A stretch of 64,000 nt of DNA, taken from NCBI GenBank assembly GCA_900169235.1, contig FWCC01000004.1, positions 1-64,000 of the forward strand, given 5' to 3'. The number at the start of each line of letters is the position of its first letter. The first letter of the stretch is position 1. A program made the translations under genes and the position numbers. Shown here one piece after another: positions 21,801 to 34,800 of this stretch. Source of the stretch: Zarea fungicola (lineage: Eukaryota; Ascomycota; Sordariomycetes; Hypocreales; Cordycipitaceae). The notes under the pieces are model-generated. The model did not search any database. It saw only the letters and a program-made list of their open reading frames with translations, and was not told the origin of the DNA.

Positions 21801-24654
21801 AGTGTGGTGTCTCGCCAGGAAGAAGGCCAAAACACGGAATCAGACGGAAAACGCCTTCTCTCCTGGAGTACTATGCACTTGAGTTCACGTTCTGGCGGGC
21901 CGCACCCAAAGTCAGCACGGAGATCGATGGGCTGTCAGCGATGGCGACCCACGCCAACGGGATTGAGAAATCGTAATGACGCCTCAGATCAGCACCAATG
22001 CGTGAGTTGCAATGTCATGATTGTTTAGTGTGTGAGACTGCGCAAAGTCTAGGCAGAAAGGAACCCGGACTGTAGAGTGCATTGCGTGTCACAGGTTCTT
22101 CACTTCGCAATAATTGTACCAAGCCTGTGGTCACGACCTTGTCACTGCAGGCTCTCGATGGTTCGATGAAAAGTTCCTTAAAACAATGCATTCAAGAAAC
22201 CCCCCAACGGTCACCTACTATTCAGCCCATGGATGAGGAGCAAGCAGGTGAATGCTCCGACTCGCATGCCGACAAGCCACCTCAATGAAAGTACAAGCTT
22301 CTCGTGAGTCTCGCACAATAACCATCGATGCTGATGTTGGTGCATCGAAAGGTTCGTCGCTGCGACGAGCCGATGGCGGTAACAGCCTCGGAATCGAACT
22401 AGTGCAGTGGCTCATTCATCAACGAGCTTGTTCGCATCCATCTTACGCGACACTGCAAGGCAAATGAGGCTGCATTGATATTATTAACAAAATTTTCCAT
22501 GCGTCCGAACATGGCCTGGCTGAGGAGAAGGGCTGATTGATTACGGACTAGGGCTCCCTGCATTTGGGCGGCGCCACACGGCGTGGGCCTGCCAGGATAC
22601 CCGGGCCAGTTTGGATTACCTTTCGGCAGATGGACGCGCAGTCCCCTCCCTGAAGCGATTTGCACAGGACCCATTGGTTCTTAGACATGTTGCGTTGTGA
22701 TATCTTCTTGTTCGCTTGAGTGCTGTGCTTGCATCTTCAGCTTACTCAGCTGCGTGATGCTAGGAGGTGCCGGAATGAAATCTCGACTTGAAAAGTGCTT
22801 CCATGCTATCGATTTAGGAAATGGCATGCCGTAAAAGGGGACCAGGATTCTGCAGTGATAAGCTCCGGCCATCGGAGATGAATACCATATTTGCCACTAC
22901 TAAGACGGTCGAATCCCAATTGGGAAGTTTCGTGTTCAAAGCTTTTCGATGTCCCGGCCGAGTTCCTAAAGATAGACAGCCTATCGGTTAGTTAATTTCT
23001 GTCTATGTGAGCAGCCATAATTTCCTTCCCCGGATAACCCGAGTACCGCGCATTTGGAAATCACAGCTGGGACATCATAATAGGCCTGCCCACTTATCAT
23101 TGCTAGTAATAATCTTGCCACATTGTGAGGATGGTACCTGCACACGGAGTAGGTGCACGGCATTTCTGCTGGCCACGAGGCACAGTCGAAGGCCGCTTCA
23201 ACAGGGCGACATCAGGACTCACGGCTAGTCTTCATTTAATGTGTCAGTTGCGGCGTTTGGTGCCAACTTAACCACAGCTTCAACGGCGCACAAGGCTCCG
23301 TACTTGGGATTGGCTACCCACCGTTATCTCCGGAAAACCCGTCATTCCGTTCAGACCCTGTCTTTTATCTTCCTAGAAGAAAGTGCAACGCCAGACGATA
23401 AGAGTCTTTACCATGATCATGATTGGCAATTCAGGTCAAGGCGAGTACTGTGCCCGAGACGAAACAGCAAACGTGTCTAATGAGCTGATCTCTGTTAGTT
23501 TCAATTATGCCACCAAACAGCTATTGACTCGCAGTGGCGGCGCTCAGAATTGTGACTGATACACCTCCTCCTGAAACGCCTCATCTGCTTCGTCTTTCCC
23601 AGCTGACGACGACTCGATCAGATCAGCACCCGCCTCCACATTTCTTTTTGGACTTTGCGGTCTGCTATGTGCAAAAGTTCGTAAAAAGTAATTCGGATGT
23701 TGACCGTAGCCTCTACCTCGCCAGGATAAGAAAAGTAAACAGAAAAGAATGGCTAAGGATAGCAATCGGCCGACCATTGCATCCAGTAACTTAATTCACT
23801 GTATGAACTCCAAGCAATGTGCCCCCGAGAGATTGTGCAGTCGCAACGCCGCCTAGCCTACCGCTGGCTTGGAGTAGGATCCTCAAAGGCGGAGAGCGGC
23901 ACTCAGGGCCTAGCTAGGCCGACATGGCGCACAATGGAAGTATGGTTTAGCTACTCTACTGGGATGTGTAAGCATCAGGCATTCTAGCTAGTTGAGCGCG
24001 ACTTCGACCACCAACGGCCTTGTTGGAATCTGGACACCGTGTGTGTGGCCTCGTTGTTTGCGTCTTGTTCAAAGCTTTATTTCTTAATGGTAATTGATTG
24101 ACAGTGCGGTCTCTTATTTTGAGGGCGACCAATGCCAATGGCGTATCTGACACACCGCGTAGCCACGTGGAATATGCGGGATGCACTGCCGAGCGCAAGT
24201 GACTAAAACAAGATTGGTATAACGTTCTGGATATCTACTTAGTTAGTAGTATTATGCCCCGTTGCCTGGCGGCTTAACTTGTAACTGTTTATTTTATTTT
24301 ATTTCGGAAAAAGGTAAGGAACCGTGCCTCGATTATCCACGCAGTCGTCGCGTTAGGCGTGAAATTCGCCCACATCCAAGGATGGCATTTTCTAGTAAAT
24401 CAGTTAAAGGCAATTAGTCAAGTGTTAAGTAACAGCCCTAGATACCTGGCAGGTGTATATACACGTTAGAGGCTGCCTATTTCTCCGTAAAGCAGTCTGA
24501 AATTTCGCCAACAGACTGTAATATCACCACTTTTACGTCACCAGCGGCTTGCCGGCCCTCCTATAACTAACTTACTGATTGCTGCGGAGGACTCCATCCT
24601 TTGCACTGGTTTCAAGCAGTTTTAGGTGTTCCGTCTCGGCACCGATAGGCCACT

Positions 24655-24837
24655 ATGAACGCACCGCTGTCAATAACTTTGACGGGCAGCCAATTCTGGG
24701 CAGCTATTAAGCTATGCTATGGAGAGTGTAACCAGTCTCCTTTCATGCCTCAAAGCCATTGCAAAGACTGCCTTTTACCTGGTCATGATTGTCGAACTGA
24801 ATGCCCAGAAAGTGGCGGCCCACCGCTAATTAAATAG
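24655..24837 (+). other. Doubtful 60-codon cysteine-rich frame
   Basis: An ATG-initiated frame with six cysteines in the last two thirds, spaced C-x3-C-x11-C-x2-C-x6-C-x3-C, followed by ECPESGGPP. The N-terminus has no signal peptide and no promoter signals stand out. It could be a degraded secreted-protein gene, a zinc-binding remnant or chance. Confidence 0.12.
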
Positions 24838-26361
24838 CCTGCGAATGGAGCAAGGACGACTCATGGGGAGCCCGTAGGTGCCTTTTCAGCTACTGGCGTC
24901 GATAATGTCGGCGACAAGTTCTAGTTCTAGTGAGGCAGATAAAGGGCGAGTTGCGCAAAGCTTGGAAAAATCGGGTGGGGCTTCCTCCTGCCGCTTATTA
25001 CGATGCAACCACTACCGGGTTAGGGCTACGCGAGTAAGCATCACGAGTACAGTGATGTTGCTAGGTGGACTGCCACGTTATTCGATCTTAGATGCTTGGA
25101 CAAATGCCCACATATACCCCGTCTTTGCCCTTTGCGGCGAAATGCTAATTCTTCAATGAACTTGCTATCATAATTGGTGACTCCATGTGGCTGGCTGTTC
25201 GTCAAGGCATGAACTGGCAACTGCATACTGTAAGGCACATCTAGCTCAAAATCGCAGTCAGGACCGCCTCTCGGAAACTCGGTATGTACCAGTAGCCTGT
25301 GCATCCGGAAATTGTTTCCTTTAAACTATGCTCGTGGCCACATGCTCTGTGAACCTGCATCATATGATTGGCTGCCTGTTCAACAACAAACAACTTAACG
25401 GATACTGGCTGTGGCTCTGTCAGTAGGATCGCCTAATACGACGGAGCCTCGACATGGATCTCGCGCGAACAGATACGGATGGCAGTCTTTTTTCCTGTGA
25501 GAGAAACCATCCTTCACAGAACAGGCTTCTGCATGCAGTTGATTTGCCATCCCCCCAACCCAGCCCTGGTGCTTACGTGGTGATCATTCTTCACTGTACC
25601 TGCCTACGTGAGCAGTTTAGCGGGATTCGGACTTCGCAGGCATACTGGGATGTACTCTTTGGTGGTGAGGGTCGTGGCAGTTACACAAGCTGGGATGTAT
25701 GGGCTCGTGAGAACAGATGACATTACTATGGTTGTAAAATCTGGCAGATCGGTGTGGCCCATTGTTATACGTGGTATGCTGACTGGCTGGCGATCCAACG
25801 TTATTAGATTGTCCTCTCTGTATGGGAGGAAGAGGAATGACGAGAGATATGTTTACTTATCAGAGCTGGAGGATGGGCTTGCCGTATTGATCGGTTCGAC
25901 ACTGAGGGGACGAAAATTGATGACGATGCAGCCGTACTAGCAATGAGAGTGGAATCATCTGGCATCGGAGAGTGAGGCCCTATGAGGCGTTTGCATCCGT
26001 ACAATGGACGGGGTTTGCCGCCGCACCAGCATTGACAGCGGCGAGGCCATGATGAGGACAGCGTGAGGGAGCATGCGCATGGAAGGAAGATGGTGTTGAT
26101 AACAGAACAATGTCAGCACTTATTATTTGCGCGGCAGCGAGAAGCGACCGAATCCGTGGGGAGCGTAACGAGATTTTCACTCAGTATCATTAATTGTAGT
26201 AACTATGTGTATCCGTATGTAGGCCTGGTCTCGACTGGACGCCGGCCGGCTACAACTAGATTCGCCCGTGCCCTGTGGCCCGCAGATGGCCCCTGTGGCT
26301 AGCTATAGCAATAGGTGACAAGATGCTGAACGGGCGCTACATACAGTGGGTCCAGGTAATT

Positions 26362-26511
26362 NNNNNNNNNNNNNNNNNNNNNNNNNNNNNNNNNNNNNNN
26401 NNNNNNNNNNNNNNNNNNNNNNNNNNNNNNNNNNNNNNNNNNNNNNNNNNNNNNNNNNNNNNNNNNNNNNNNNNNNNNNNNNNNNNNNNNNNNNNNNNNN
26501 NNNNNNNNNNN
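26362..26511. other. Assembly gap (150 N)
   Basis: A run of N in non-coding sequence. Open frames that appear to span it are artefacts. Confidence 1.
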
Positions 26512-29500
26512 GAATTACTTTTGGCCCACTGTATCTTATGCGCGCAGGTGAGGCAAGGTGGAGGAGCTGGCTGTTACTAGAAGGCCTTATTACAGGCACC
26601 TGTCAGCCAGGCAGTCAGTGGCTTCAAGACAACTGTCCTTACGAGTCCTGTGCCGCCATAGAAGGTAGAGGTACAAAGTACACGGCACCACTAAACCGGA
26701 TTTTATGCCATACCTTGATTCAGGTATGTGTAGCAGTTAGTTCTGTCGGCCATCCACGGGACCTGATAATTGCCAAAGGTGAAGGTGATGTACCAAAGCC
26801 GAAGAAGACCGTCTGCGGTCCCCCTCCAAAACGGTTCCGATACTCCAATTGCCGGTCACCCGTGCAGACAAATAGCCACGGGGCGCCTGACGCCGACACC
26901 ATCGTTCCTCTACCCAATGAGCCACGGGGAGGGACACGCAAGCGCTCAGCCAACAGAGAGGCAGCCAAGCTACTCCGTACTTGGCTGGAAACCAGCCCAA
27001 ATGAGAGACAGCTTTGGTCCGGGTTCCGGGGCGGTGGGGATTGACCATCTCAGCCCAGCACATGGCCAAGACACTGGGAATTATGGGGAGGTGGGATGGG
27101 AGGCGTTGGACAAGAGGCAATTACAAAGCCTTGGCTCCTGCTACTCCTGCCACACTGCTTTTCTTGGGTAATTTCCAGAGTGCCGGTTGGCACGGCCACC
27201 TTGATAACTAACGCGTTAAACTCGAGGACAGGATAGGCTCGTAGGGCTTGCCCAGCCAGCCCAGTTCACAGCCCCAAGCCAAGCCGGAACCGCTGCCAAG
27301 CCAAAGCATTTGTACGAAGGAAGGCCGTATCAGCAACAGGCAAGCCAGTGGGCCTACGTTCATTGCTACAAATCTGTTGTGTCCAACTTGTCTAAGCGAA
27401 GGGAGCTTGGCGGAGGCGAAGCTCGGTGAGAAAGACGGAGAGGATGGGCAGCATTCGTATGGAGTAGTTGTGATGCAACAGCGAACCGAAGACAAATCCT
27501 TTGCCGTTGCAGAGCGTCATCCTGGTATGAGGTGGTGCTGGGAATGAAAGAGGTTGGCTAAACATGCTGCCTTGTAGGGCCGAAACTGTACTCTGTCCCG
27601 GAGCGACGTAGACGATCAAGCAGACACTGTTTGAAAGGGATTTCCGAATGCCGTTTCCAGGATCGAATAAAGACAGTCAAGCCCATTCGTATACCTCTTA
27701 TTCTTTGACCCGTCTTACTCATACGGAATAAGGGTGTCTCTACCCACAGCTTCCAGTGATGCAGGCCACATGGACAATCATTGGACAGATCGCATGGGTG
27801 TTCTCGTGGGAGTATGGGCGGATGTGTCTAAAAACCCAACCACTCATTGTTTTCATCCTATCAAGGCAAGAAAAGGTCACCGGAGTAGAGTATTACATGC
27901 TGTGACCGACCAGTTTGTTAGCAGAATCAGCTCCGACAAAGACTGTGGAAGTGGCCATCATCATATAGCGCCAAAGTCAGATTTTGGGACACAAGAGCTA
28001 CAAATCCGTTAGGGGACTTGGCAATGATTAGTCCCGATTTAAATAAACTGCATGATCACATCACACAAAGAGGTCAAACGGGGGACGGTGTTGCACACAC
28101 ACACATTTTCGCAACCAGTGTCTCTCCGTGCCGTGTCCTGTGTGCGCTCTGTGGATCAGGCTCGCTTCAGCCTTGTGGTTGTACATATTTCTGGTGAGCT
28201 TTGTCCAAGACAAGCGGCCTAATATGTACGGAGTACATTGTGTGGCTAATAATAAAGGAGCTGGGCTGAGATGATACGCCAAGCAGGTTTAGGCAAGTGG
28301 GCTACATAGGGAGAGACAGCCTGCTAGGTAAAGGAAATGAGTACATAGTTACTTCTTTGGAAATCGGGGGAGCTGGCAGCGAGAGAGCCGCAGGATGTAT
28401 TTGTGGCTTTTGATGGATGGAACTAGTCGCTGGACTGATGATACACGTATCTGGAAAACGAGGGGTAGCTATCTGGTAGCAGGCGACAGAATGCATCGGC
28501 AAGAAGCCAAGGCAGTCAAGGTGATGGATTTGGCATCCCAATAGAGTATAGATTATCCATAAAAAACAGCATTATACTTTGCGGTGCTCTGGGGGCAACA
28601 AAGGAGCAGTCTGTAACCGTGTTGCCATGGGCTATGCATGGCACGCACTGACGAGTTGATACGTAAGGTAGGGCACGTATGCTGTGGTGAGCGCTCACGT
28701 ATTAAAACAGGGAGCGGTAGCGAGTCGGCGAAAAATGGTCCAGCGGCCCACCCTTTTTGGACAGCGCCCACCACGAGTACGACTGCCACTATCCACATGA
28801 GTAAAGTCGTAGCAGAAAAAAAAGGGACAGGGCCCCAGCGGTAGGGCCACAGGGCTTTATTTTAGTGTGGAATGCCGGGATTTTGCAGCTGCATAGAGGC
28901 GGCGGCAGCGGCGGACGTTGGGGTGGTGGCCTGGTGGGTTTTGGCCCTGTCCGCGCCTTTAGTAGCCTGTATGCAGGCTACTAAGTACCAGTTATACCCA
29001 GTACTGTACTGGTTGACTGGTAGTCGCAGTGATTATTATAGCGTCATGCAAGACGTCTAGTCAGGACCCCACACACAAGCCAAGGTACACCACGGCGCAC
29101 GCCCCCGCTGGCACCATTTTCTTTTGCAGCACTCACTCCACCCAGTACACCCCCGGCATTCACCCAAGGCGCTACCAACGGAATACAGGGAACTCCCAGC
29201 ACTCACACCCCCTTCCATACACTAACGAAACCCCTGTGCAACCCCTACAGCACAGGGAACCACTGTATTCTTGGATTCTTGTCACTGAAGCAAGGCTCTA
29301 CTGGTACCGGGTTCGAGCGGGCTTCAGCGGGCCTGCTGTTTTGGTACAGTGAACTGCTGGACAATAAATGTACGCAAGCCGCCCGCCCCTCCGCCTTCTC
29401 TGGGCTGTCGTTCTCTGAAATCTCCCCTTCCATCCTGACGCCAGCTCTCCAGGTCTACATCACCAAACGCCGATATCTTCCGTATTCCAGCATCACCGGT

Positions 29501-29982
29501 TTCGATCTTCCTGCATTTCGCCAGTTGTCGACAGATTTTCCAACAACACGTGTTTTTTTTCGCCTGTTTTTCTATACCCCGCGACCTGGTTAATTCGTCT
29601 TTATCCTGTCGTCTTCAACTGTATCTTGCTCCGATACTGGAAAAAGTCGTCGTCATCGTCGCCGCTCCACCACCACGCAGCACCAGCACCAGTACCGACA
29701 CCAGCACCACCACTACTGCGCCGCGACAGCTTGCACAGCCAACTTGATCGTTGCCTCGCACGCCCTGGTTGCTCTTGTAAAAATAGCGTCTTGTTGCGGC
29801 TCGTGACTTAGATGGTCCACCAAAGAGGACTCAGCTACCACTATTACATGCGGCTTATACAAACGGTCGTAATCTAACATTTTATACATCCTTGCGTCTT
29901 CAGACGCAACTCGCCGCTACTTGTCAACAACAGGCCACGCAAACATTTCTCTCTCTTCCTACTTCGAATACACATAACCACA
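26512..29982. other. Non-coding stretch and upstream region of the C2H2 gene
   Basis: 26512-27300 is GC-rich with overlapping open frames on both strands that resemble nothing known. From about 29060 the sequence becomes C/T-rich, then CT/CA-rich until the ATG at 29983, as in a long fungal leader. A GTAC-word cluster lies at 28985-29373. Confidence 0.55.
28985..29373. promoter_or_regulatory. GTAC-word cluster upstream of the C2H2 gene
   Basis: GTAC occurs from 28985, 29001, 29006, 29085, 29146, 29304, 29344 and 29370. Two of these sit in the palindrome CCAGTACTGTACTGG (28998-29012). The density is several-fold above chance and resembles the cluster before CDC24. Function is inferred only. 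Confidence 0.3.
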
Positions 29983-31879
29983 ATGGCCTATCCTCCTACA
30001 TACCGGGAGTTCGCCCCTCCTTTACCGAGCATCAAGATTCATGCCGGGGAGCACTACGACATGCCGTTTGGTCGTAGCAATACAATGCCTATTCCTGGCC
30101 TCGAGTCTCGTCACATGGCTCCTCCGCCTCTGCCGCCACCCACGGAGCCGTTTGGCAGCATGGCTCGCCGTGCTGGTGATGTTAAGATGGAACGACGAAG
30201 TTACGCCAGCAACTTTGGCAGCATCAACTCCTACGACGACGGGCGACCAAGCCTCAAACGCCGAGACACCGGTAGCAGTTTTGGCGACGAAGGATACGCT
30301 AGCTACGCGTCTACTGACCGGTATGCTTCGATGATGGGAAATTCATTGATACCATTTTCCTTCATTTCCTAACTCTTTTGTAGTTCTCGCGAACCTGTCC
30401 ACCCAGAGTTTGTTGCCTTGCAGCACAACAATTTCAGCTTCAGATCCGCCGCCGACTCACATGGCGATAGCATGAAGGCCAAGCTTCAGAGTCTGCGTCC
30501 TCTAGACAGATCACCCACCCGGCCACTGCTCAGCGATATCTCTCCTCGGGAGCCTCGTCTAGGCACTTCGCACACACTACCCGTTCAACTGCCTATCCAC
30601 AGCCGCGAGCGCGGCCTGTCAGATGCTCGCGAATCGTCTTTTTCCAACTACCGCCACAACGATAGTCGATCACCCATAGATGGCTCTGATATGGACTTTA
30701 CTTCTCCCCGGACTCGTTCTCGCCGCAACACTGGCGACGAAAACAATTCATACGACTACCACAATGCCGAGGACATGGATATGGAAGAGACGGGCTCCTT
30801 AACGCGCCTGCATATCAATGAGTCCCACTCGGCTGCTGGCCACAAGCGTAGAGCCGCAAGCCCTCCGGATGAGTATGGACCAGTGGGTCTGGCGGACGCT
30901 ATGCGTCGCCGTGAAGCTGCTGCTCGCTCTTCCGCCGCTGCCCGTCTAGCCCCCATTTCTCAGGGCTCATCGCTCTCCCCCAGCTCAACCGCGCCCCCTT
31001 CTCGATCCAATTCGTACCTGTCGACATTATCGATCCCAGCTTCCCAGAGCAGTGTCGCTGGCTATAGCCATCGCTCCCCCGTTGCTCTTTCGTCCAACGG
31101 GGTTTCTCCCGCGTCAGCCACTTCACCATATGCGTCGACAACGCCGCTGAACCCCAGTCCACGTGGCTCCATCTCTCGTGGGCCGGTACACAGCAGGGTG
31201 CCCTCGACTAGTATGAACCGCAAGACTGCAGAAGCTGGTGGCAAGGCAAGTGTAACAAAGCTTCAGGGGTTCTACATGTGCGACTGCTGCCCGAAGAAGC
31301 CCAAGAAGTTCGACTCGGCTGAAGAGCTAGCGTACGTTATCCACCAACCCCCCCGCCAGACTGTGCAGCAGAATCAGCCAGACTAATGCATCTCTCAGTG
31401 CCCACGAATCCGAGAAGCAGTATGAATGCAACTACTGTGGCAACCGCTTCAAGAACAAAAACGAAGCTGAGCGTCACCAGAACTCACTCCATGTTCGTCG
31501 TCACAGCTGGTCCTGCTCTGCATTATCCGGCTACGATCGTGCCTTCCATGAGTCCACCAACCGACCTGGCGAGGCCGACGTCTGCGGTTACTGCGGTGAT
31601 GAATTTACTCGCTCTGGTACCACTCCCGGTACTGGGGCTCTCAGCGGGGGAGTTCTTCCCAAGCGCCCTACCGACCAGGACTGGGAGGAGCGCATTCGCC
31701 ACTTGCAGGAAGTGCACAAGTTTAGAGAGTGCAACTCGTCCAAGAAGTTTTACCGCGCCGACCACTTCCGTCAGCATCTCAAACACAGCCACGCTGGCAC
31801 GAGCGGCAAGTGGACCAACATGCTCGAGAATGCATGCCTCATGGACGAGGATCCCGCAAAGCCGACGGGCAGAAACTAA
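29983..31879 (+). CDS. C2H2 zinc-finger protein, probable transcription factor
   Basis: Three exons (29983-30320, 30384-31331, 31399-31879) give 588 residues. The first two thirds are Ser/Pro/Arg-rich and probably disordered. The C-terminal third holds the fingers: a first Cys pair (YMCDCCPKKPKKFDSAEELA), then a standard finger completed by splicing (CNYCGNRFKNKNEAERHQ to His), then CGYCGDEF with a distant His pair (HLQEVH), and a final ECNSSKKFYRADHFRQHLKH that keeps the histidines but has only one Cys. It ends in HAGTSGKWTNMLENAC, which I recall as a conserved tail of a fungal-only C2H2 family. Both introns (63 and 67 bases) have GT-AG ends, and the second has a GACTAAT branch-like word. 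DNA binding and nuclear location are inferred from the fingers. Targets are unknown. Confidence 0.9.
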
Positions 31880-34800
31880 AGCAAACCGCTAGACCCGATG
31901 AGGGATCTGGACATACACAATAAGCAGAGCAAGGAAGTGATAGGGGGCATCATATGCCCCCTCGCCACGAATTTCACGACACATCTTTCATCACGGTGGT
32001 GTTGATCAAAGTCATTATACGGCGTTTTTATGTTTATACTATTAGGAAAGGCAATCGAAGGTGTACTTTATATTTGGGGGAAAGCGTGGTATTGTGCAAA
32101 ACAAACATGGTCGGACACCATGTTTGACATGTTCAAGGAAGCATATGGATACCCTTGTGAATAGTTTTCTTGTTTTCCTTTATTTACAGTTTAAACTATT
32201 AGATAGGATGGGAATTTTTTTGAGGAGCCGTGGGAGTTGCAAAACAACGAGAGACTTGTCACAGAGTAGTCTCATTTTACATTTACGCAATTTGTTTACA
32301 GGCTATGTATTACGTGACATGGATAATGAGTTAAATCCGAGCCAAGGAATCCGCAAGACAGGCTGTAACTCGGTGTGAGGAGCAAAGTCACGCAACTTGC
32401 CAAGAATTGTGCAGCGTGGGATTGTGGATCGACGGGGACATCCTTTTTAGGTTGATTCCAACGAGACCAAGCCCCATGAAGCGCCCAAGGCTTGACTAGC
32501 AGACAGACTCTAGGTGGATGGTTATTTATTTTTCAACCAGGCGAGCTTATTTATTTTCATCCTTTCTGAACGTGGTACGTTCCTTATATGCCAGTCTCTT
32601 CGGCCCTATGAAAGAAAACAAATAAAGGGGCGCAAAGAGTAGAACCGTCACCCCTGCACGGCAATTTATTCTCGGCGCCATGTAGCCAAGCCTTGCCGTC
32701 GTCTGACCAGTCTTGGCTTCTTCTCCTCTCTGCAGGCTTAACTTTATTATATGTCATGAGAACTAGCATGGGTCATGCTTTCTTTTTTTTTTCTCTTCCT
32801 TGGTGTGTTCGTATTTCTCATCATGGAGAGAATAAGTTGTCTTTGACATGGAGCTGTGAACAGTGCATGACAATAAAGAGAGAGAAGGGGGCAGGCCAAG
32901 TAAGACCAATGAGCCTTTTCTTTCCCCTTTTTCTTGACATTTCTTGGCTCGTTCAAACTATCCTAAATGAAGGAATCTCAAGTTTCAATTACTAATCCCA
33001 GTCTTTACTGACAACATCGCCGCTTTCTTTTAATTAGGGCTTTGGTAAAAACCAAGAGCCGCCTTGTATTTAGCCGTACCAGCCACGCACCTCACTGGCC
33101 AAGACATATATCCTTGGGGCTCCTTGCCAAGGATGCCAAAACCTTGAGTTTGAGCCCTCGGACGACGCTTTACGTCTTTGGCCGAGATTTGAACCAACTA
33201 GCGTCATCTAGGGCTGAGTTTAAGTTGACCGACTGGTCGAGACAAAAAACATTTGTTCCAAAGGCCAAGAGGGCAGACCCATTCATTTCGCTTACAGCCA
33301 GCCTCGCGCCAAGCAAAATGAGTCCCGTACAGATATGGAGCAGCCTGGAGCATTTCTAGGCATTTACTTGATCCGTACATTTTTTTTTCCTTTAATTTTT
33401 TTTATTAGCAGAAGCCGGTATAGCCAAATACGTCTACGGTTACGCGTATTTCCTTTTACATGGAGTCTGCTATTTCACGGACTCTACAACGCCTTGGGAA
33501 CCAGGCTGGCACAAACCGTAGATGGACGGCTACTGCCTTTCCCGACCAGATAAAAAGGTGGAAATCACTATTTTCTGTTAAAAATTTTTTTATCGAAAAG
33601 CGACTGACGACTCTTGAGAGATAGCGAAAACACCTCGAGACTCGTCACGGTTCGCCATTGCCCATCACTAGCGTCATCATGATAATTAGCAAGATATGCA
33701 GTAATCATCCCAATAGTCCTCATCACGCAGTCGAGTGCCGAAGAACCCACTAAGAGGGCCACAAATGCCTTATGTGACACAGCGATACCCTTTTGTGGGA
33801 GTTATAAAAGAGTGCAAAACGAAGGATTTGAATGATTTCATAGGCCCACAGTAAGAGGGTCGGCCTTGCAGTTCTCCTTTTCTTCCTGCTTTACCGATGG
33901 GTGATTGATTTGCCATCTGCCGCCATGATTTCCTAAACAAGGTGGCTATTGATTCGTCATTTTTATGACTGGGAAGAAAACTGGGAATAAAACCCGGGTA
34001 AGAGGTAATCTCATAATCTAACTGGGTCTACTAACTGTCGTATTACTTTGTAATGTACATATAATACGTTGTACGGTACTACTCTGCTGTATGGATGGAG
34101 TATATGGAGTTTATTAATCTGTTCTCCATATGTATAATGGGGGTTTGACGTGATGCCGGCCGGCAAAGACTTATCATTGGCGACATATTACCCACATGAT
34201 ACATGCTACAGGAGGTGTGTGTCTGTGTCCAAATTTTTGAAACTTAAAAAGGCCGAAGTAACGGAAACTATTGCAAGTCGCTGTGAACTGGTACGGAACG
34301 GCGGAACGGAAGACTGAACTACTTTTGGTATACGCCGGAGTATACAAGTCATGGCAGGCATTAAATTAGTTTCTTTCCCCTGATGCTCTAACAGTCTGAA
34401 TCTAGCCGCCACTAAGGGTAGGGATAGCGTGTGGCAATTCAGCCAAAGAACAGGTTACTATCATGGTTCGACATTGAGTTCGCCTCGACAGCTGAAGGAT
34501 GGATCAGGTTCGGCATTTGGCGCTGAGGTTCAAGGTTTCTTGCGAAAAAAAAGAAAAAAAAAAGAAGAAGAAAAAAAGAAGTATGAGGTTTAAATGCCTG
34601 TCATTTCTACTGGGGCCGCAACTCCGTGTACAATCCTCATATAGCAGGGTTGCAGGGCCAAGGCGAGCTCCCCGCTGGCCTGCATGACGAGTCAGCCACA
34701 GCGACTTTTGCCCTGTAAGGCCGCCCCAGCTGTGATTGTTCTCGGCCAGTAATTAGTTAATACCAGTAGTTACCCATGATAGAAAGAGACCCATTGCGAG

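Larger units (their letters stand above)
14494..26361. other. Gene-poor region
   Basis: Nearly 12 kb with no gene I can support. Frames are at most about 100 codons, often lack ATG, and resemble no known protein. Base composition is mixed and not strongly AT-rich, so this is not a heavily RIP-mutated repeat block. Small items inside are a perfect hairpin (18781-18806), a 12-base palindrome CCCCGCGCGGGG (20093-20104), a Lys/Glu/Gln-rich minus-strand frame (17541-17753) and a six-cysteine frame (24655-24837). I found no tRNA. Confidence 0.55.

Noticed and set aside
26346..27044. 232-codon frame spanning the second N gap
   Set aside because: Part of it is translated N. The rest is GC-rich with an equally long frame on the other strand and no family match.
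29300..29330. GGGTTCGAGC resembling a tRNA T-loop
   Set aside because: The stem does not pair and there is no tRNA-like sequence upstream.
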